Of a stretch of DNA of 64,000 bases, positions 55,881 to 63,048 are shown one piece after another. The notes beneath the pieces were generated by a model. The model saw only the letters and a program-made list of their open reading frames with translations. It ran no database searches and had not been told where the DNA came from. How positions within the stretch are numbered: position 1 is the stretch's first letter; every line of letters starts with the position of its first letter. Source of the stretch: Sulfurovum sp. FS08-3 (GTDB lineage: Bacteria > Campylobacterota > Campylobacteria > Campylobacterales > Sulfurovaceae); NCBI GenBank assembly GCA_000830175.1, contig JQIS01000031.1, positions 1 to 64,000 of the forward strand, given 5' to 3'. The translations under genes were made by a program, and so were the position numbers.

Positions 55881-56189
55881 TTATCGCCACCAAACTTGAA
55901 AATAATGTGATGGTATTGTACCATGATAGGTTGGACTTTTTGGTGCAGGTGCATTAGCAATCGATGTTGCCCAACCAAAGAATAAGGGAATAAACCATCC
56001 CCATTCACCCTCAGTATTTTTCATCTCAACCTGATTGAGCATTGTCACTCTGTGAGTATTTTGCCCAAAAAGCATATGAGTATCACTTGGGCTAAGTGTT
56101 GCTAGGTTCATTTTTTCACTTGTTGAAGCCGTAGCGATAGCTGTAGAAGCAATTAGGTTTACTAAAATTAAAGAAATTTTTTTCTTCAT
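55881..56189 (-). CDS. Small secreted precursor with double-glycine-like motif
   Basis: 102 residues from ATG 56189, 7 nt after AAGGA. A Sec signal (KKKISLILVNLIASTAIATA) is followed about 30 residues later by MLNQVEMKNTEGEWGW. The spacing L-x3-E-M-x4-G fits the double-glycine leader consensus (L at -12, E at -8, M at -7, G at -2), with Glu instead of Gly at -1. The last about 45 residues are aromatic and Pro-rich (FIPLFFGWATSIANAPAPKS, HYFQVWWR). It may be a substrate of the C39-type peptidase encoded downstream (inference). Confidence 0.55.
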   Translation of the reverse strand: MKKKISLILVNLIASTAIATASTSEKMNLATLSPSDTHMLFGQNTHRVTMLNQVEMKNTEGEWGWFIPLFFGWATSIANAPAPKSPTYHGTIPSHYFQVWWR

Positions 56190-56350
56190 AGCATTTTCCT
56201 TCATTAAAACTTTATTGATAAGTTCAATAACTTACAAAAGCAATAATACTCTCTCTCTTAGTCAAGTGTAGAATTGAGATTGGGTAAATTTCTTAATCTT
56301 ATGATACAAAAAGAAACATCTAAGAATTTTCTCGCTTCCATCAAGAGAGA

Positions 56351-56476
56351 GTGTGAAATAATAAACCCTTCGACTAGGCTCAGGGTGAATGGATAGCATA
56401 AAACCGTTCGTGCCCAGCTTGTCGAAGCACTTTTTTAACAGTTATTTTACAATCTCTCCCGAGGTGGAACGAGGGA
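56351..56476. repeat. REP-like composite, copy C
   Basis: It reads GTGTGAAATAATAAACCCTT, then CGACTAGGCTCAGGGTGAAT, GTTCGTGCCCAGCTTGTCGA and CTCTCCCGAGGTGGAACGAG. The block order mirrors copy B in inverted form. It separates the secreted-precursor locus from the nif-linked genes. Confidence 0.75.
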
Positions 56477-56495
56477 GGTTCTTTCTTGGAATCTA

Positions 56496-57479
56496 CTACT
56501 CAACATCGCAAAATTCCAATGAGGGGATAGAGGGGCGTTTGAGGTTGTGGTTGTGGTCGATGTAGAGATTTTTGAGTTTGAGCTGGGTGATGCTTGGGGG
56601 TAGGGTAGTGAGCAGGTTATCTTCTACATCAAGTTCTACGAGTTTTTTAAGCTCCCCGATACAAGGAGGTAGCTCTTGTAAGGCATTACCCGAAACGCTT
56701 AAGTGGGCTAAGTTTTGGAGGCTACAGATACTAGGAGGCAAGTGCGTTAGGGCATTGTTGTCTAGGGTGAGTATTTGCAAATCTTCAAGTTGGGAGAGTT
56801 CAAAATCAATCGTTTTGAGATGGTTATCGTTGAGATTGAGCCGAATAAGCATATCGTGCGATTGAAGCGAGGGGAGATTGTTTATCTCATTGCCCTCAAG
56901 CAACAACGTTTCAAGCTCCTCAATACGCCCAATGGATGGGGGTAGGGTGGTGAGCTGATTGTAGGAGAGGTCGAGATAGTAGAGTGCTTTCATGCCTCCA
57001 AAGACATCGGGTAGATGGGTAAGGTTGTTGGTATCAAGCGAGAGATAGAGAAGCTTGTTGAGGTTTTGGAGTTTGGGCGAAAGAGCTTCAAGCCAATTGG
57101 CGGCGATGGTTATGCGTGTGAGCTTGGTGAGGGTGTAAAAACTCTCGGGTAAACTTTTGAGGCGGTTGCCGTTGAGGTTGATAATGACGAGATTTTGGGC
57201 TTCGCCGATGGTATCGGGAAGGTTCTCAAGCAGATTGTTTTCGCACTGGAGATTACGCAAACGCTTCAAGTTGCCAATAGAGGAGGGCAGGGATTTGAGA
57301 CGGTTGTTGGAGAGTTTGAGAACGTTGAGGTTTTCCAATGCACCAATGCTAGGAGGCAGTTCACGCAACTTTTTTTTGCTAAGGTCTAATAGAGATAGAT
57401 TTTTTAATCGCTCACAATCGGTGGGGATATTTAGGTTGTTTTGTTTGATCCATCGTGAAAATTCCTCAATGCTACTCAT
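56496..57479 (-). CDS. Leucine-rich-repeat protein of the nif-linked operon
   Basis: 327 residues made of about a dozen LRRs of 23 residues (LxxLxxLxLxxNxLxxLPxSIG; e.g. LNVLKLSNNRLKSLPSSIG and LYYLDLSYNQLTTLPPSIG). An N-terminal helical cap has two Cys-free turns. There is no signal peptide, so a cytoplasmic protein-binding scaffold is likely. Its start overlaps the Cys-rich protein gene by 8 nt, and it is the last gene of the nifV run. Confidence 0.85.
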   Translation of the reverse strand: MSSIEEFSRWIKQNNLNIPTDCERLKNLSLLDLSKKKLRELPPSIGALENLNVLKLSNNRLKSLPSSIGNLKRLRNLQCENNLLENLPDTIGEAQNLVIINLNGNRLKSLPESFYTLTKLTRITIAANWLEALSPKLQNLNKLLYLSLDTNNLTHLPDVFGGMKALYYLDLSYNQLTTLPPSIGRIEELETLLLEGNEINNLPSLQSHDMLIRLNLNDNHLKTIDFELSQLEDLQILTLDNNALTHLPPSICSLQNLAHLSVSGNALQELPPCIGELKKLVELDVEDNLLTTLPPSITQLKLKNLYIDHNHNLKRPSIPSLEFCDVE

Positions 57480-57723
57480 CGCTTTCTTCTCCTCTGCTGT
57501 GCATCTGTTCGATTAAAAAATCTATCTCTTCGTAGTCAATTGCTCCAAACTCTACCATATTAAAAAGTGCCATAAGCGGACGACGACAACAGGTTTTGTT
57601 GCACTCTGTCACCAGTTTTTTTGCCTTTTTATAGGGAAGGTCGGTTTGTTTGAATATCTCAATGGCTTGCGCTACACTCTTGTGACCGCATGCGCAAATC
57701 TGCCGATTGTGCAACGCTTCCAT
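57472..57723 (-). CDS. Small Cys-rich protein, possible Fe-S carrier
   Basis: 83 residues. Five cysteines are in ICACGHKS near the N terminus and CNKTCCRRP in the middle, a layout recalling BFD-like 2Fe-2S ferredoxins or nif-linked small proteins. The C-terminal helices are acidic. It sits between the DUF683-like gene and the LRR gene in the nifV run. Role in electron or cluster supply for nitrogenase is inferred from place only. Confidence 0.55.
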   Translation of the reverse strand: MEALHNRQICACGHKSVAQAIEIFKQTDLPYKKAKKLVTECNKTCCRRPLMALFNMVEFGAIDYEEIDFLIEQMHSRGEESDE

Positions 57724-57734
57724 AGTCTATCCTT

Positions 57735-57944
57735 TTAATTTAAAAAGTCGTGTTGGGCTTTGAGTTCAAGGACGGGTTTCATCGCCTCTTGTACCTCTTG
57801 GCTAAGCGTGAGGAGTCTAGCGTAGTCGCTCCAAATGGTATCTTCTACAATATCGTGAATCTCACCTGCTAGTTCGGTGACTTTTCGTTTGTATCCTGCG
57901 TACTCTTTTTTGATGGCTTTTTGCTCTTCGTGGCTTGGTGTCAT
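57735..57944 (-). CDS. CCE_0567/DUF683-like nif-associated small protein
   Basis: 69 residues in two long helices (YAGYKRKVTELAGEIHDIVED and LLTLSQEVQEAMKPVLELKA). The pattern K.kv..LaseihDlvEd...W..y..L...v.e......LKa fits the four-helix-bundle nif proteins of the CCE_0567 family, usually near nifX. It supports a nitrogen-fixation context for this operon. Confidence 0.65.
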   Translation of the reverse strand: MTPSHEEQKAIKKEYAGYKRKVTELAGEIHDIVEDTIWSDYARLLTLSQEVQEAMKPVLELKAQHDFLN

Positions 57945-57993
57945 GGTGTTACCTTTTTTGTCTGTTTGTTATTACTATGCAACCTTTGTTCCT

Positions 57994-58806
57994 TTAGAGT
58001 CCATAAATCATCTCAATATCAATAGAGGGTTGGGTGTTTTTGTACATCAAATAGTACTCCCCTTCTAGCACAAATTGGTAGGATTGATACAACTCCACGA
58101 CGCTTTGGGCATCTGCGGGAATAAATGCGGATATTTTTTTGAGTCCTCGATGGTAAATCACACCACGAATGAGCTTATGGGCATCATCAAACGCACCATC
58201 TTCCATAATCCACGGAGATATTTTGATGGTCGATTTATCGAGTGCGTAGGAGTGTTGGTAACCAAAGTCGGTAGAGAGTATTAGTGAAGAGGATTTGAAG
58301 ATGTTTTGGGTGATATACTCTACCATATCATCTCCCAATGCTCGTTTGTTGAGCTGGGCTAAGGTAGGGATGTAGTTCTCTCTTGTGATGCTCTTTGCCA
58401 TAGCGTTGGTGAAATTGAAGGCTACGCCCCCACCGCTGTAGGTAGCTTGGGTAAATCTGTGCAATGCTTTAAATCCTACCTGAGTAAAAATCTCCATTTG
58501 GCTCTTGTGGACAATCGTCACCACACTACGCTCCTCGTCGTAGAGATTGTTGAAGAGTATCTTAAGGAGTCGCTCTTTGATGGGGTTGCTTGTATCGGGT
58601 TTGTAGTAAAAACCATTGAGCAAATAGAGATTTTCCATCTCATAAAGCACCACAAAGGCGATAAGCGTCTCACCCTCATACGCCCCAAAGATAAGCGAAC
58701 CGTGGTCAAAGCAATTGAGTACTACCCCTTTGTCTATAGCAACTTCGAGGCTAAATCTCTCCAAATCCTCCCGAAAGCTGTTTTTGCGAATCCAACCTAC
58801 GAACAT
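57994..58806 (-). CDS. GNAT-like acyltransferase
   Basis: 270 residues. The N-terminal half has a degenerate acetyltransferase look (GSLIFGAYEGETLIAFVVLYE, later EIFTQVGFKALHRF), and the C-terminal half repeats it (ISAFIPADAQSVVELYQSYQF, GEYYLMYK), so it may hold two GNAT folds. No substrate can be assigned. The start overlaps the 3' end of nifV by 10 nt, so the two are coupled. Confidence 0.6.
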   Translation of the reverse strand: MFVGWIRKNSFREDLERFSLEVAIDKGVVLNCFDHGSLIFGAYEGETLIAFVVLYEMENLYLLNGFYYKPDTSNPIKERLLKILFNNLYDEERSVVTIVHKSQMEIFTQVGFKALHRFTQATYSGGGVAFNFTNAMAKSITRENYIPTLAQLNKRALGDDMVEYITQNIFKSSSLILSTDFGYQHSYALDKSTIKISPWIMEDGAFDDAHKLIRGVIYHRGLKKISAFIPADAQSVVELYQSYQFVLEGEYYLMYKNTQPSIDIEMIYGL

Positions 58807-59903
58807 AGATACAACGCTTTGAGTTCATCTTCGCTCATAACGGCTTTGCGGTGGGTGACGATGGAGCGAACTTTGGGTAGGAGTTGATTGACTTTGGCGA
58901 TATTAATATCAACTCCGCTCTTTTGGAGATAGTAGAGCAAGGTAGAGGTGCCTGAGTGTTTGCCAATGGGAAAATAGCGATGCCCACCCACTTCGCTAGG
59001 GTCAAAGGCTTCGTAGGCGTTTTTGCTTTTGATCATACCATTGACATGGATACCCGATTCGTGCGAAAATATATCCTCTCCTACAATCGGAAAACTGCGA
59101 GGAATTTCACGATTGGCAGCGCGTGAGACGACATCAATGACTCTTTTGAGCTTGGATGCATCGACTTTTCTATCCTCACCAAACTGATGCACGAGACTCA
59201 TTAGGACTTGTTCAAACGAGGCGTTTCCAGCCCGTTCCCCTAGACCTATGACGGTGGTATTGAGAGACTTCGCCCCCGCTTCAATCCCCGCAATAGAGTT
59301 TGCTGTAGCCATACCAAAATCGTTGTGGGTGTGCATCTCGATATCAAGCAAATTAAGCGAACTAAGATGGGAGATGTTGCGATAGGTTTGATAGGGTGTC
59401 AAGATACCTATTGTATCGCAATAGCGAAAACGATTAGCCCCAAGTGCCACTCCTAAACGCATCACCTCTTCAATGAAGCCCAAATCGCCCCTTGAAGCAT
59501 CTTCGCCGCCAATACAGACAAAGAGTCCCTCTCTTTTGGCAGTGGTAATGACGCTTTCAAGATTTCTCAAAATCCTCTCTTTGTCACCGCCAAATTTGAC
59601 ATCAATCAAAATATCCGAAAGCGGAATAGAGAGATCGACGGCGTTTACACCGCATTGGAGTGATTGTTCCAAATCGCTCATCGTCGCACGATTCCAACTC
59701 ATCAGAGGAATGGGAAGATGGAGAGCTACTATTTGTTTGATATCTTCACGCTCACTCTTGCCCATAGCAGGAATACCAATCTCAAGTTCATCCGCACCTG
59801 CTTCATACAACGCTAGGGCAATATCAAGTTTCTCTTGTGTGTTAAACGCTACAAAGGGAGCTTGTTCGCCATCACGCAAAGTAGTATCATTGATAAGTGC
59901 CAT
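58797..59903 (-). CDS. nifV: Homocitrate synthase
   Basis: 368 residues, DRE-TIM barrel. It opens INDTTLRDGEQAPFVAF (catalytic Arg and Asp), has EIGIPAMG, the His-x-His metal site in IEMHTHNDFGMA, and GLGERAGNASFEQVL. HESGIHVNGMIKSKNAYEAF is typical of NifV rather than LeuA or LysS-type enzymes. The protein stops near 368 without the LeuA regulatory domain. It makes homocitrate for FeMo-co. AAGGAG lies 7 nt before the ATG. Confidence 0.88.
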   Translation of the reverse strand: MALINDTTLRDGEQAPFVAFNTQEKLDIALALYEAGADELEIGIPAMGKSEREDIKQIVALHLPIPLMSWNRATMSDLEQSLQCGVNAVDLSIPLSDILIDVKFGGDKERILRNLESVITTAKREGLFVCIGGEDASRGDLGFIEEVMRLGVALGANRFRYCDTIGILTPYQTYRNISHLSSLNLLDIEMHTHNDFGMATANSIAGIEAGAKSLNTTVIGLGERAGNASFEQVLMSLVHQFGEDRKVDASKLKRVIDVVSRAANREIPRSFPIVGEDIFSHESGIHVNGMIKSKNAYEAFDPSEVGGHRYFPIGKHSGTSTLLYYLQKSGVDINIAKVNQLLPKVRSIVTHRKAVMSEDELKALYLCS

Positions 59904-59936
59904 AGTAGCTCCTTATGGAATAGTTGAGGATATTTA

Positions 59937-59951
59937 TGCAAGAACTATTCC
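59937..59951 (-). promoter_or_regulatory. Candidate sigma-54 promoter upstream of nifV
   Basis: On the minus strand GGAATAGTTCTTGCA gives GG-N10-GC with a perfect TTGCA at -12. The -24 part is weak (AGGAATA against TGGCACG). A 9-bp inverted repeat GGAATAGTT / AACTATTCC (59943-59951, 59917-59925) overlaps it. The start would be about 20 nt before the nifV ATG. No NifA site was found upstream. Confidence 0.4.
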
Positions 59952-59961
59952 TTGTGACAAT

Positions 59962-60010
59962 CCAATCGTCATGGATTGCTTCGTGCCTTGCAATGGGCGT
60001 CATTGGCAAT
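59962..60010. repeat. REP-like element, GATTGCTTCGT family
   Basis: CCAATCGTCATGGATTGCTT is followed by CGTGCCTTGCAATGGGCGTC; it matches the unit after der at 39559 with few changes. It lies between the nifV promoter and the hydrolase gene. Confidence 0.6.
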
Positions 60011-60085
60011 ATTGTGAAGTACTCTCAAACAACCCTAACCCAAACTTCGCTATAATCCAATGCAAAACTTCAAAGAGAGGATAGA

Positions 60086-61027
60086 ATGGACTTCAAGCCC
60101 TCCAAACTTCTTGCCAACCGCCATCTTCAAACCCTCTATCCTGCCTTGTTTCATCGCAATAGTAAGCTTCCTTTTGAAATCGAAACATTTACCTTAAGCG
60201 ATGGGGATTTTGTCGATTGCTATTGGCTAGGTAGAGATACATCTAAGTCTATTGTTATTGTGTTTCACGGATTGGGTGGTTCGTATCGCTCGGGCTATAT
60301 TGGACGCACCATGGAGACCCTCTCACGCAACGGTTTTAGCACCGTTTTGATGCACTTTCGAGGGTGTAGCGGACGTATCAATCTCCATCCTAGAGCCTAT
60401 CATAGCGGCGATACAGGCGATGCGTTGGAGTGGATAGAGGAGGTTTTTAGACGCTATGAGGGGGCTAGAGTTCATCTTATTGGTTTTTCACTAGGGGCAA
60501 ATATGCTCCTTAAACTCTTAGGCACACACAAACTCCCCATAGTCTCCGCCATTGCCATCTCGCCCCCGCTTGATTTGGCACTCTGTGCCGATAGAATCAA
60601 TAGCGGATTTTCACGCTTCTATCAATCCATCATGATACAAAACCTCAACCGTTTCGTGCTTCAAAAGTTTCAACACCACGACTACGAGAAGCTCATTGGC
60701 TTAAAAAAGCATGAGGTTGCCCAAATCAAGACCTTTTGGGAGTTTGATGAACGCTACACCGCTCCTATTCATGGATTTGACAATGCAAAACACTACTACA
60801 AAGACTCAAGTGCTTTGTACTATTTGCCCTCTATCGCAACGCCTACGTTGCTCATTATGGCTCAAGATGACCCAGTGACCTGCATCGATTTTGTACCGCC
60901 CAATCTCTCTAGTAGCATCGAAGTGGAGTTTCCTACGCAAGGGGGTCATGTGGGCTTTGTGGGCGGTGGAGCTTTTGGGGTCTATTGGTTAAGCAAACGC
61001 ATCGTGGAGTATCTGCTCAATAGCTAA
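60086..61027 (+). CDS. YheT-family alpha/beta hydrolase
   Basis: 313 residues. It has the family opening KLLANRHLQTLYPALF, the oxyanion segment VIVFHGLGGSYRSGYIGR, MHFRGCSGR, the nucleophile elbow LIGFSLGANMLLKLLG (GxSxG), an Asp in ALIMAQDDPV-like MAQDDPVTC, and the catalytic His in TQGGHVGFVGG. Natural substrates are esters of unknown type. AGAGAGGA precedes the ATG. Confidence 0.88.
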   Translation: MDFKPSKLLANRHLQTLYPALFHRNSKLPFEIETFTLSDGDFVDCYWLGRDTSKSIVIVFHGLGGSYRSGYIGRTMETLSRNGFSTVLMHFRGCSGRINLHPRAYHSGDTGDALEWIEEVFRRYEGARVHLIGFSLGANMLLKLLGTHKLPIVSAIAISPPLDLALCADRINSGFSRFYQSIMIQNLNRFVLQKFQHHDYEKLIGLKKHEVAQIKTFWEFDERYTAPIHGFDNAKHYYKDSSALYYLPSIATPTLLIMAQDDPVTCIDFVPPNLSSSIEVEFPTQGGHVGFVGGGAFGVYWLSKRIVEYLLNS

Positions 61028-61033
61028 TGAGAT

Positions 61034-61969
61034 TTATCGTTTAATAATAAGATAGACAAAAATAGGTACTCCAATGATAGAAGTCACAACGCCAATAGGA
61101 ATATTAGCCCCACCGTGAAGAGTGCGTGAGAGGGTATCGCACACTACCAAAAAGAGTCCGCCGTAGTAAAATATCGGTAGGGTGAGCTTGTCGATACTTT
61201 GTTTGTAGATACGTTGGATGATATGGGGGATAGTGAGTCCCACAAAGCCAATGGGACCTACAATACTCACCACTACCCCCATAGCAACGGAGACGATAGA
61301 GAGGATAATAGTGCTACTTTTGGCACTATTGACACCCTTCAAAAGAGCATAGTCGTAGGAGATGAGCATGAGTTGAATATCTTTTTGGTAGTGTTTGGTG
61401 AGAGCAAGGATAGCCAAAGCACTCATTGCCAACGCCCACACATCCTGTTTTGCTATATCCAAACTTCCCATTGTGAAGCGTACAATGGCGTAGTTTTGTT
61501 GGAGGTTGCTCATATAAAGCACCACCATAAGCCCCGCCGAATAAAAAAAACTCATCGCAATACCGATAAGAAGCATCGAATCTTTGTCGTAATAGCGTAC
61601 GCGCATTGAAAAGAGCAGATGAATCAAGAGTGTTGAGATAGCCCCCAAAAATCCAAAAAGATAGCTTAGCGTCGCATATCCCCAAACAATCGCCACCGCT
61701 ACGCCAAACGAAGCACCACTAGCAACCCCCAAAGTATAAGGAGAGGCTAGAGCGTTGCGAAAGATGCTTTGAAAGAGCATTCCGCTGAGTGCCAATACCC
61801 CTCCAACCAAAAAAGCCCCCACAGCACGAGGGAGACGAAGCTCAACCACGATGCGATAATCCATTGAGCTTCTATCCAAAAGATTGGCAACATCAAGCTC
61901 AATTTGCCCCACAAAAAGCGAAACCAAAGCCAAAAGCAGCGTAAGAAGTATCCAAAAAGTTTTCATCAT
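61034..61969 (-). CDS. fecD: FecCD-family iron/siderophore ABC permease
   Basis: 311 residues with about nine hydrophobic helices. Family segments: VELRLPRAVGAFLVGGVLALSG near the N terminus, FRNALASPYTLGVASGASFG, and GPIGFVGLTIPHIIQ, then the C-terminal EIPIGVVTSIIGVPIF-like GANIPIGVVTSIIGVPIFVY. It imports ferric siderophore, haem or cobalamin with an ATPase and a binding protein. The ATPase lies upstream, separated by a relic gene; the binding protein is not in the window. Confidence 0.9.
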   Translation of the reverse strand: MMKTFWILLTLLLALVSLFVGQIELDVANLLDRSSMDYRIVVELRLPRAVGAFLVGGVLALSGMLFQSIFRNALASPYTLGVASGASFGVAVAIVWGYATLSYLFGFLGAISTLLIHLLFSMRVRYYDKDSMLLIGIAMSFFYSAGLMVVLYMSNLQQNYAIVRFTMGSLDIAKQDVWALAMSALAILALTKHYQKDIQLMLISYDYALLKGVNSAKSSTIILSIVSVAMGVVVSIVGPIGFVGLTIPHIIQRIYKQSIDKLTLPIFYYGGLFLVVCDTLSRTLHGGANIPIGVVTSIIGVPIFVYLIIKR

Positions 61970-61978
61970 CTCAAATTT

Positions 61979-62252
61979 TTATTCCAATCTATTTAAAACT
62001 TCTTTAAATTTATACGAAGTTGAATTGATAATCTCTATCTCACCACCCATTAAATCTATCTCAAATAATGATTTTATGTCATTGTAAAACTTTTTCCAAT
62101 GTTATGCTCCAGTATTCTCTTTAGCAATTTTTTCTAATTTGTAGCTTCTTTCAAATTTGCTAACTCTTTTATCAATGGCATTTTGGATAAACTCCTCTGC
62201 CTTTAAATACTTTTTGCCATTGTACACAAAAATAGTTGGCAATGGCAAAAAA
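61979..62252 (-). pseudogene. Relic gene with an in-frame TAA between fecE and fecD
   Basis: One frame reads YNFLPLPTIFVYNGKKYLK to EKIAKENTGA, then TAA (62104-62102), and continues in the same frame HWKKFYNDIKSLFEIDLMGG to KEVLNRLE and a second TAA at 61979. The coding look is the same on both sides of the stop. No clear start lies after the fecE stop. Family not recognised. It splits a gene pair that is usually adjacent. Confidence 0.5.
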
Positions 62253-62954
62253 TTATATATTGACTCTATAGAAGCCCTCTTGTTTGATAATGGCATCGCC
62301 AAAGATGGTTTTTAGATTGTCACTCTCAAAAAAAGCCTCGCAGGTATCTTGAAAAATAATTTTTCCCTCTTGAAGATAGAGAATATCATACCCCAAACGA
62401 TGGGCGAGATTGAGGTCGTGGGTGATGATGATTTTGTGTTTCAAAGTGGTGTCATTTTGGAGGAGTTTAAAGATTTGGATGGTTCGTTTGGGGTCAAGAT
62501 TGGCGGTAGGCTCATCAAAAATAGTATATTTTGCCCCATGAATCAACGCCGAAGCCATCAGCACCAAAGAGGCTTCACCCAAACTCGTGTGCGTTTTTGC
62601 CATAAGGTGGTCAATCTTTAAATCCCTAATAATAGGCTCACTATCCATACCACGGATATTGGAAAGCTCCAAATACTCTCGCATGGTGATATGTTTGTCG
62701 TAAATATCAAGTTTGGCAGGAATATAGTTGATAGATTTGGCTCTATCTCTAAAAGCGATTTGATTAAGATTAACTCGTTGGGAATACATAGGGGGGTATG
62801 AGATGAAAACCTTATCACTCTTTATCAATCCACACAACACCCGCCCCAACGTCGATTTCCCCGCCCCATTATCCCCCAAAATAGCAAGATGGCTTGAAAT
62901 ATCAAGGGTAATGTTTTGCAAAATAAAGTTGGAGTAGTTTTGGAGGTGGAGCAT
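62253..62954 (-). CDS. fecE: FecE-family ABC transporter ATPase
   Basis: 233 residues from ATG 62954; a TTG at 62972 would overlap the small frame ahead. Walker A GDNGAGKST, the signature region reads SLGEASLVLMASALIHGA instead of LSGGQ, Walker B YTIFDEPTANLDP, and the His switch in IIITHD. The LSGGQ motif is weak (LGEAS), as in some divergent FecE proteins. It powers the FecD-like permease. Confidence 0.85.
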   Translation of the reverse strand: MLHLQNYSNFILQNITLDISSHLAILGDNGAGKSTLGRVLCGLIKSDKVFISYPPMYSQRVNLNQIAFRDRAKSINYIPAKLDIYDKHITMREYLELSNIRGMDSEPIIRDLKIDHLMAKTHTSLGEASLVLMASALIHGAKYTIFDEPTANLDPKRTIQIFKLLQNDTTLKHKIIITHDLNLAHRLGYDILYLQEGKIIFQDTCEAFFESDNLKTIFGDAIIKQEGFYRVNI

Positions 62955-62955
62955 A

Positions 62956-63048
62956 CTAACAACCAATAGCAAGTGGCTTATCGTTTTTAAACTCCAATGC
63001 TTTATCGCAAATACGTTGATTGATAAGTGCTTTTAAACGTTTGGGCAT
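62956..63048 (-). CDS. 30-codon frame between the AAA ATPase gene and fecE
   Basis: It starts with ATG overlapping the TGA of the AAA gene (TGATG) and ends 1 nt before the fecE ATG. It reads PKRLKALINQRICDKALEFK then NDKPLAIGC. The coupling suggests the start of a second gene of the AAA module that has been cut short, but a small true protein is possible. Not long enough to assign. Confidence 0.35.
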   Translation of the reverse strand: MPKRLKALINQRICDKALEFKNDKPLAIGC

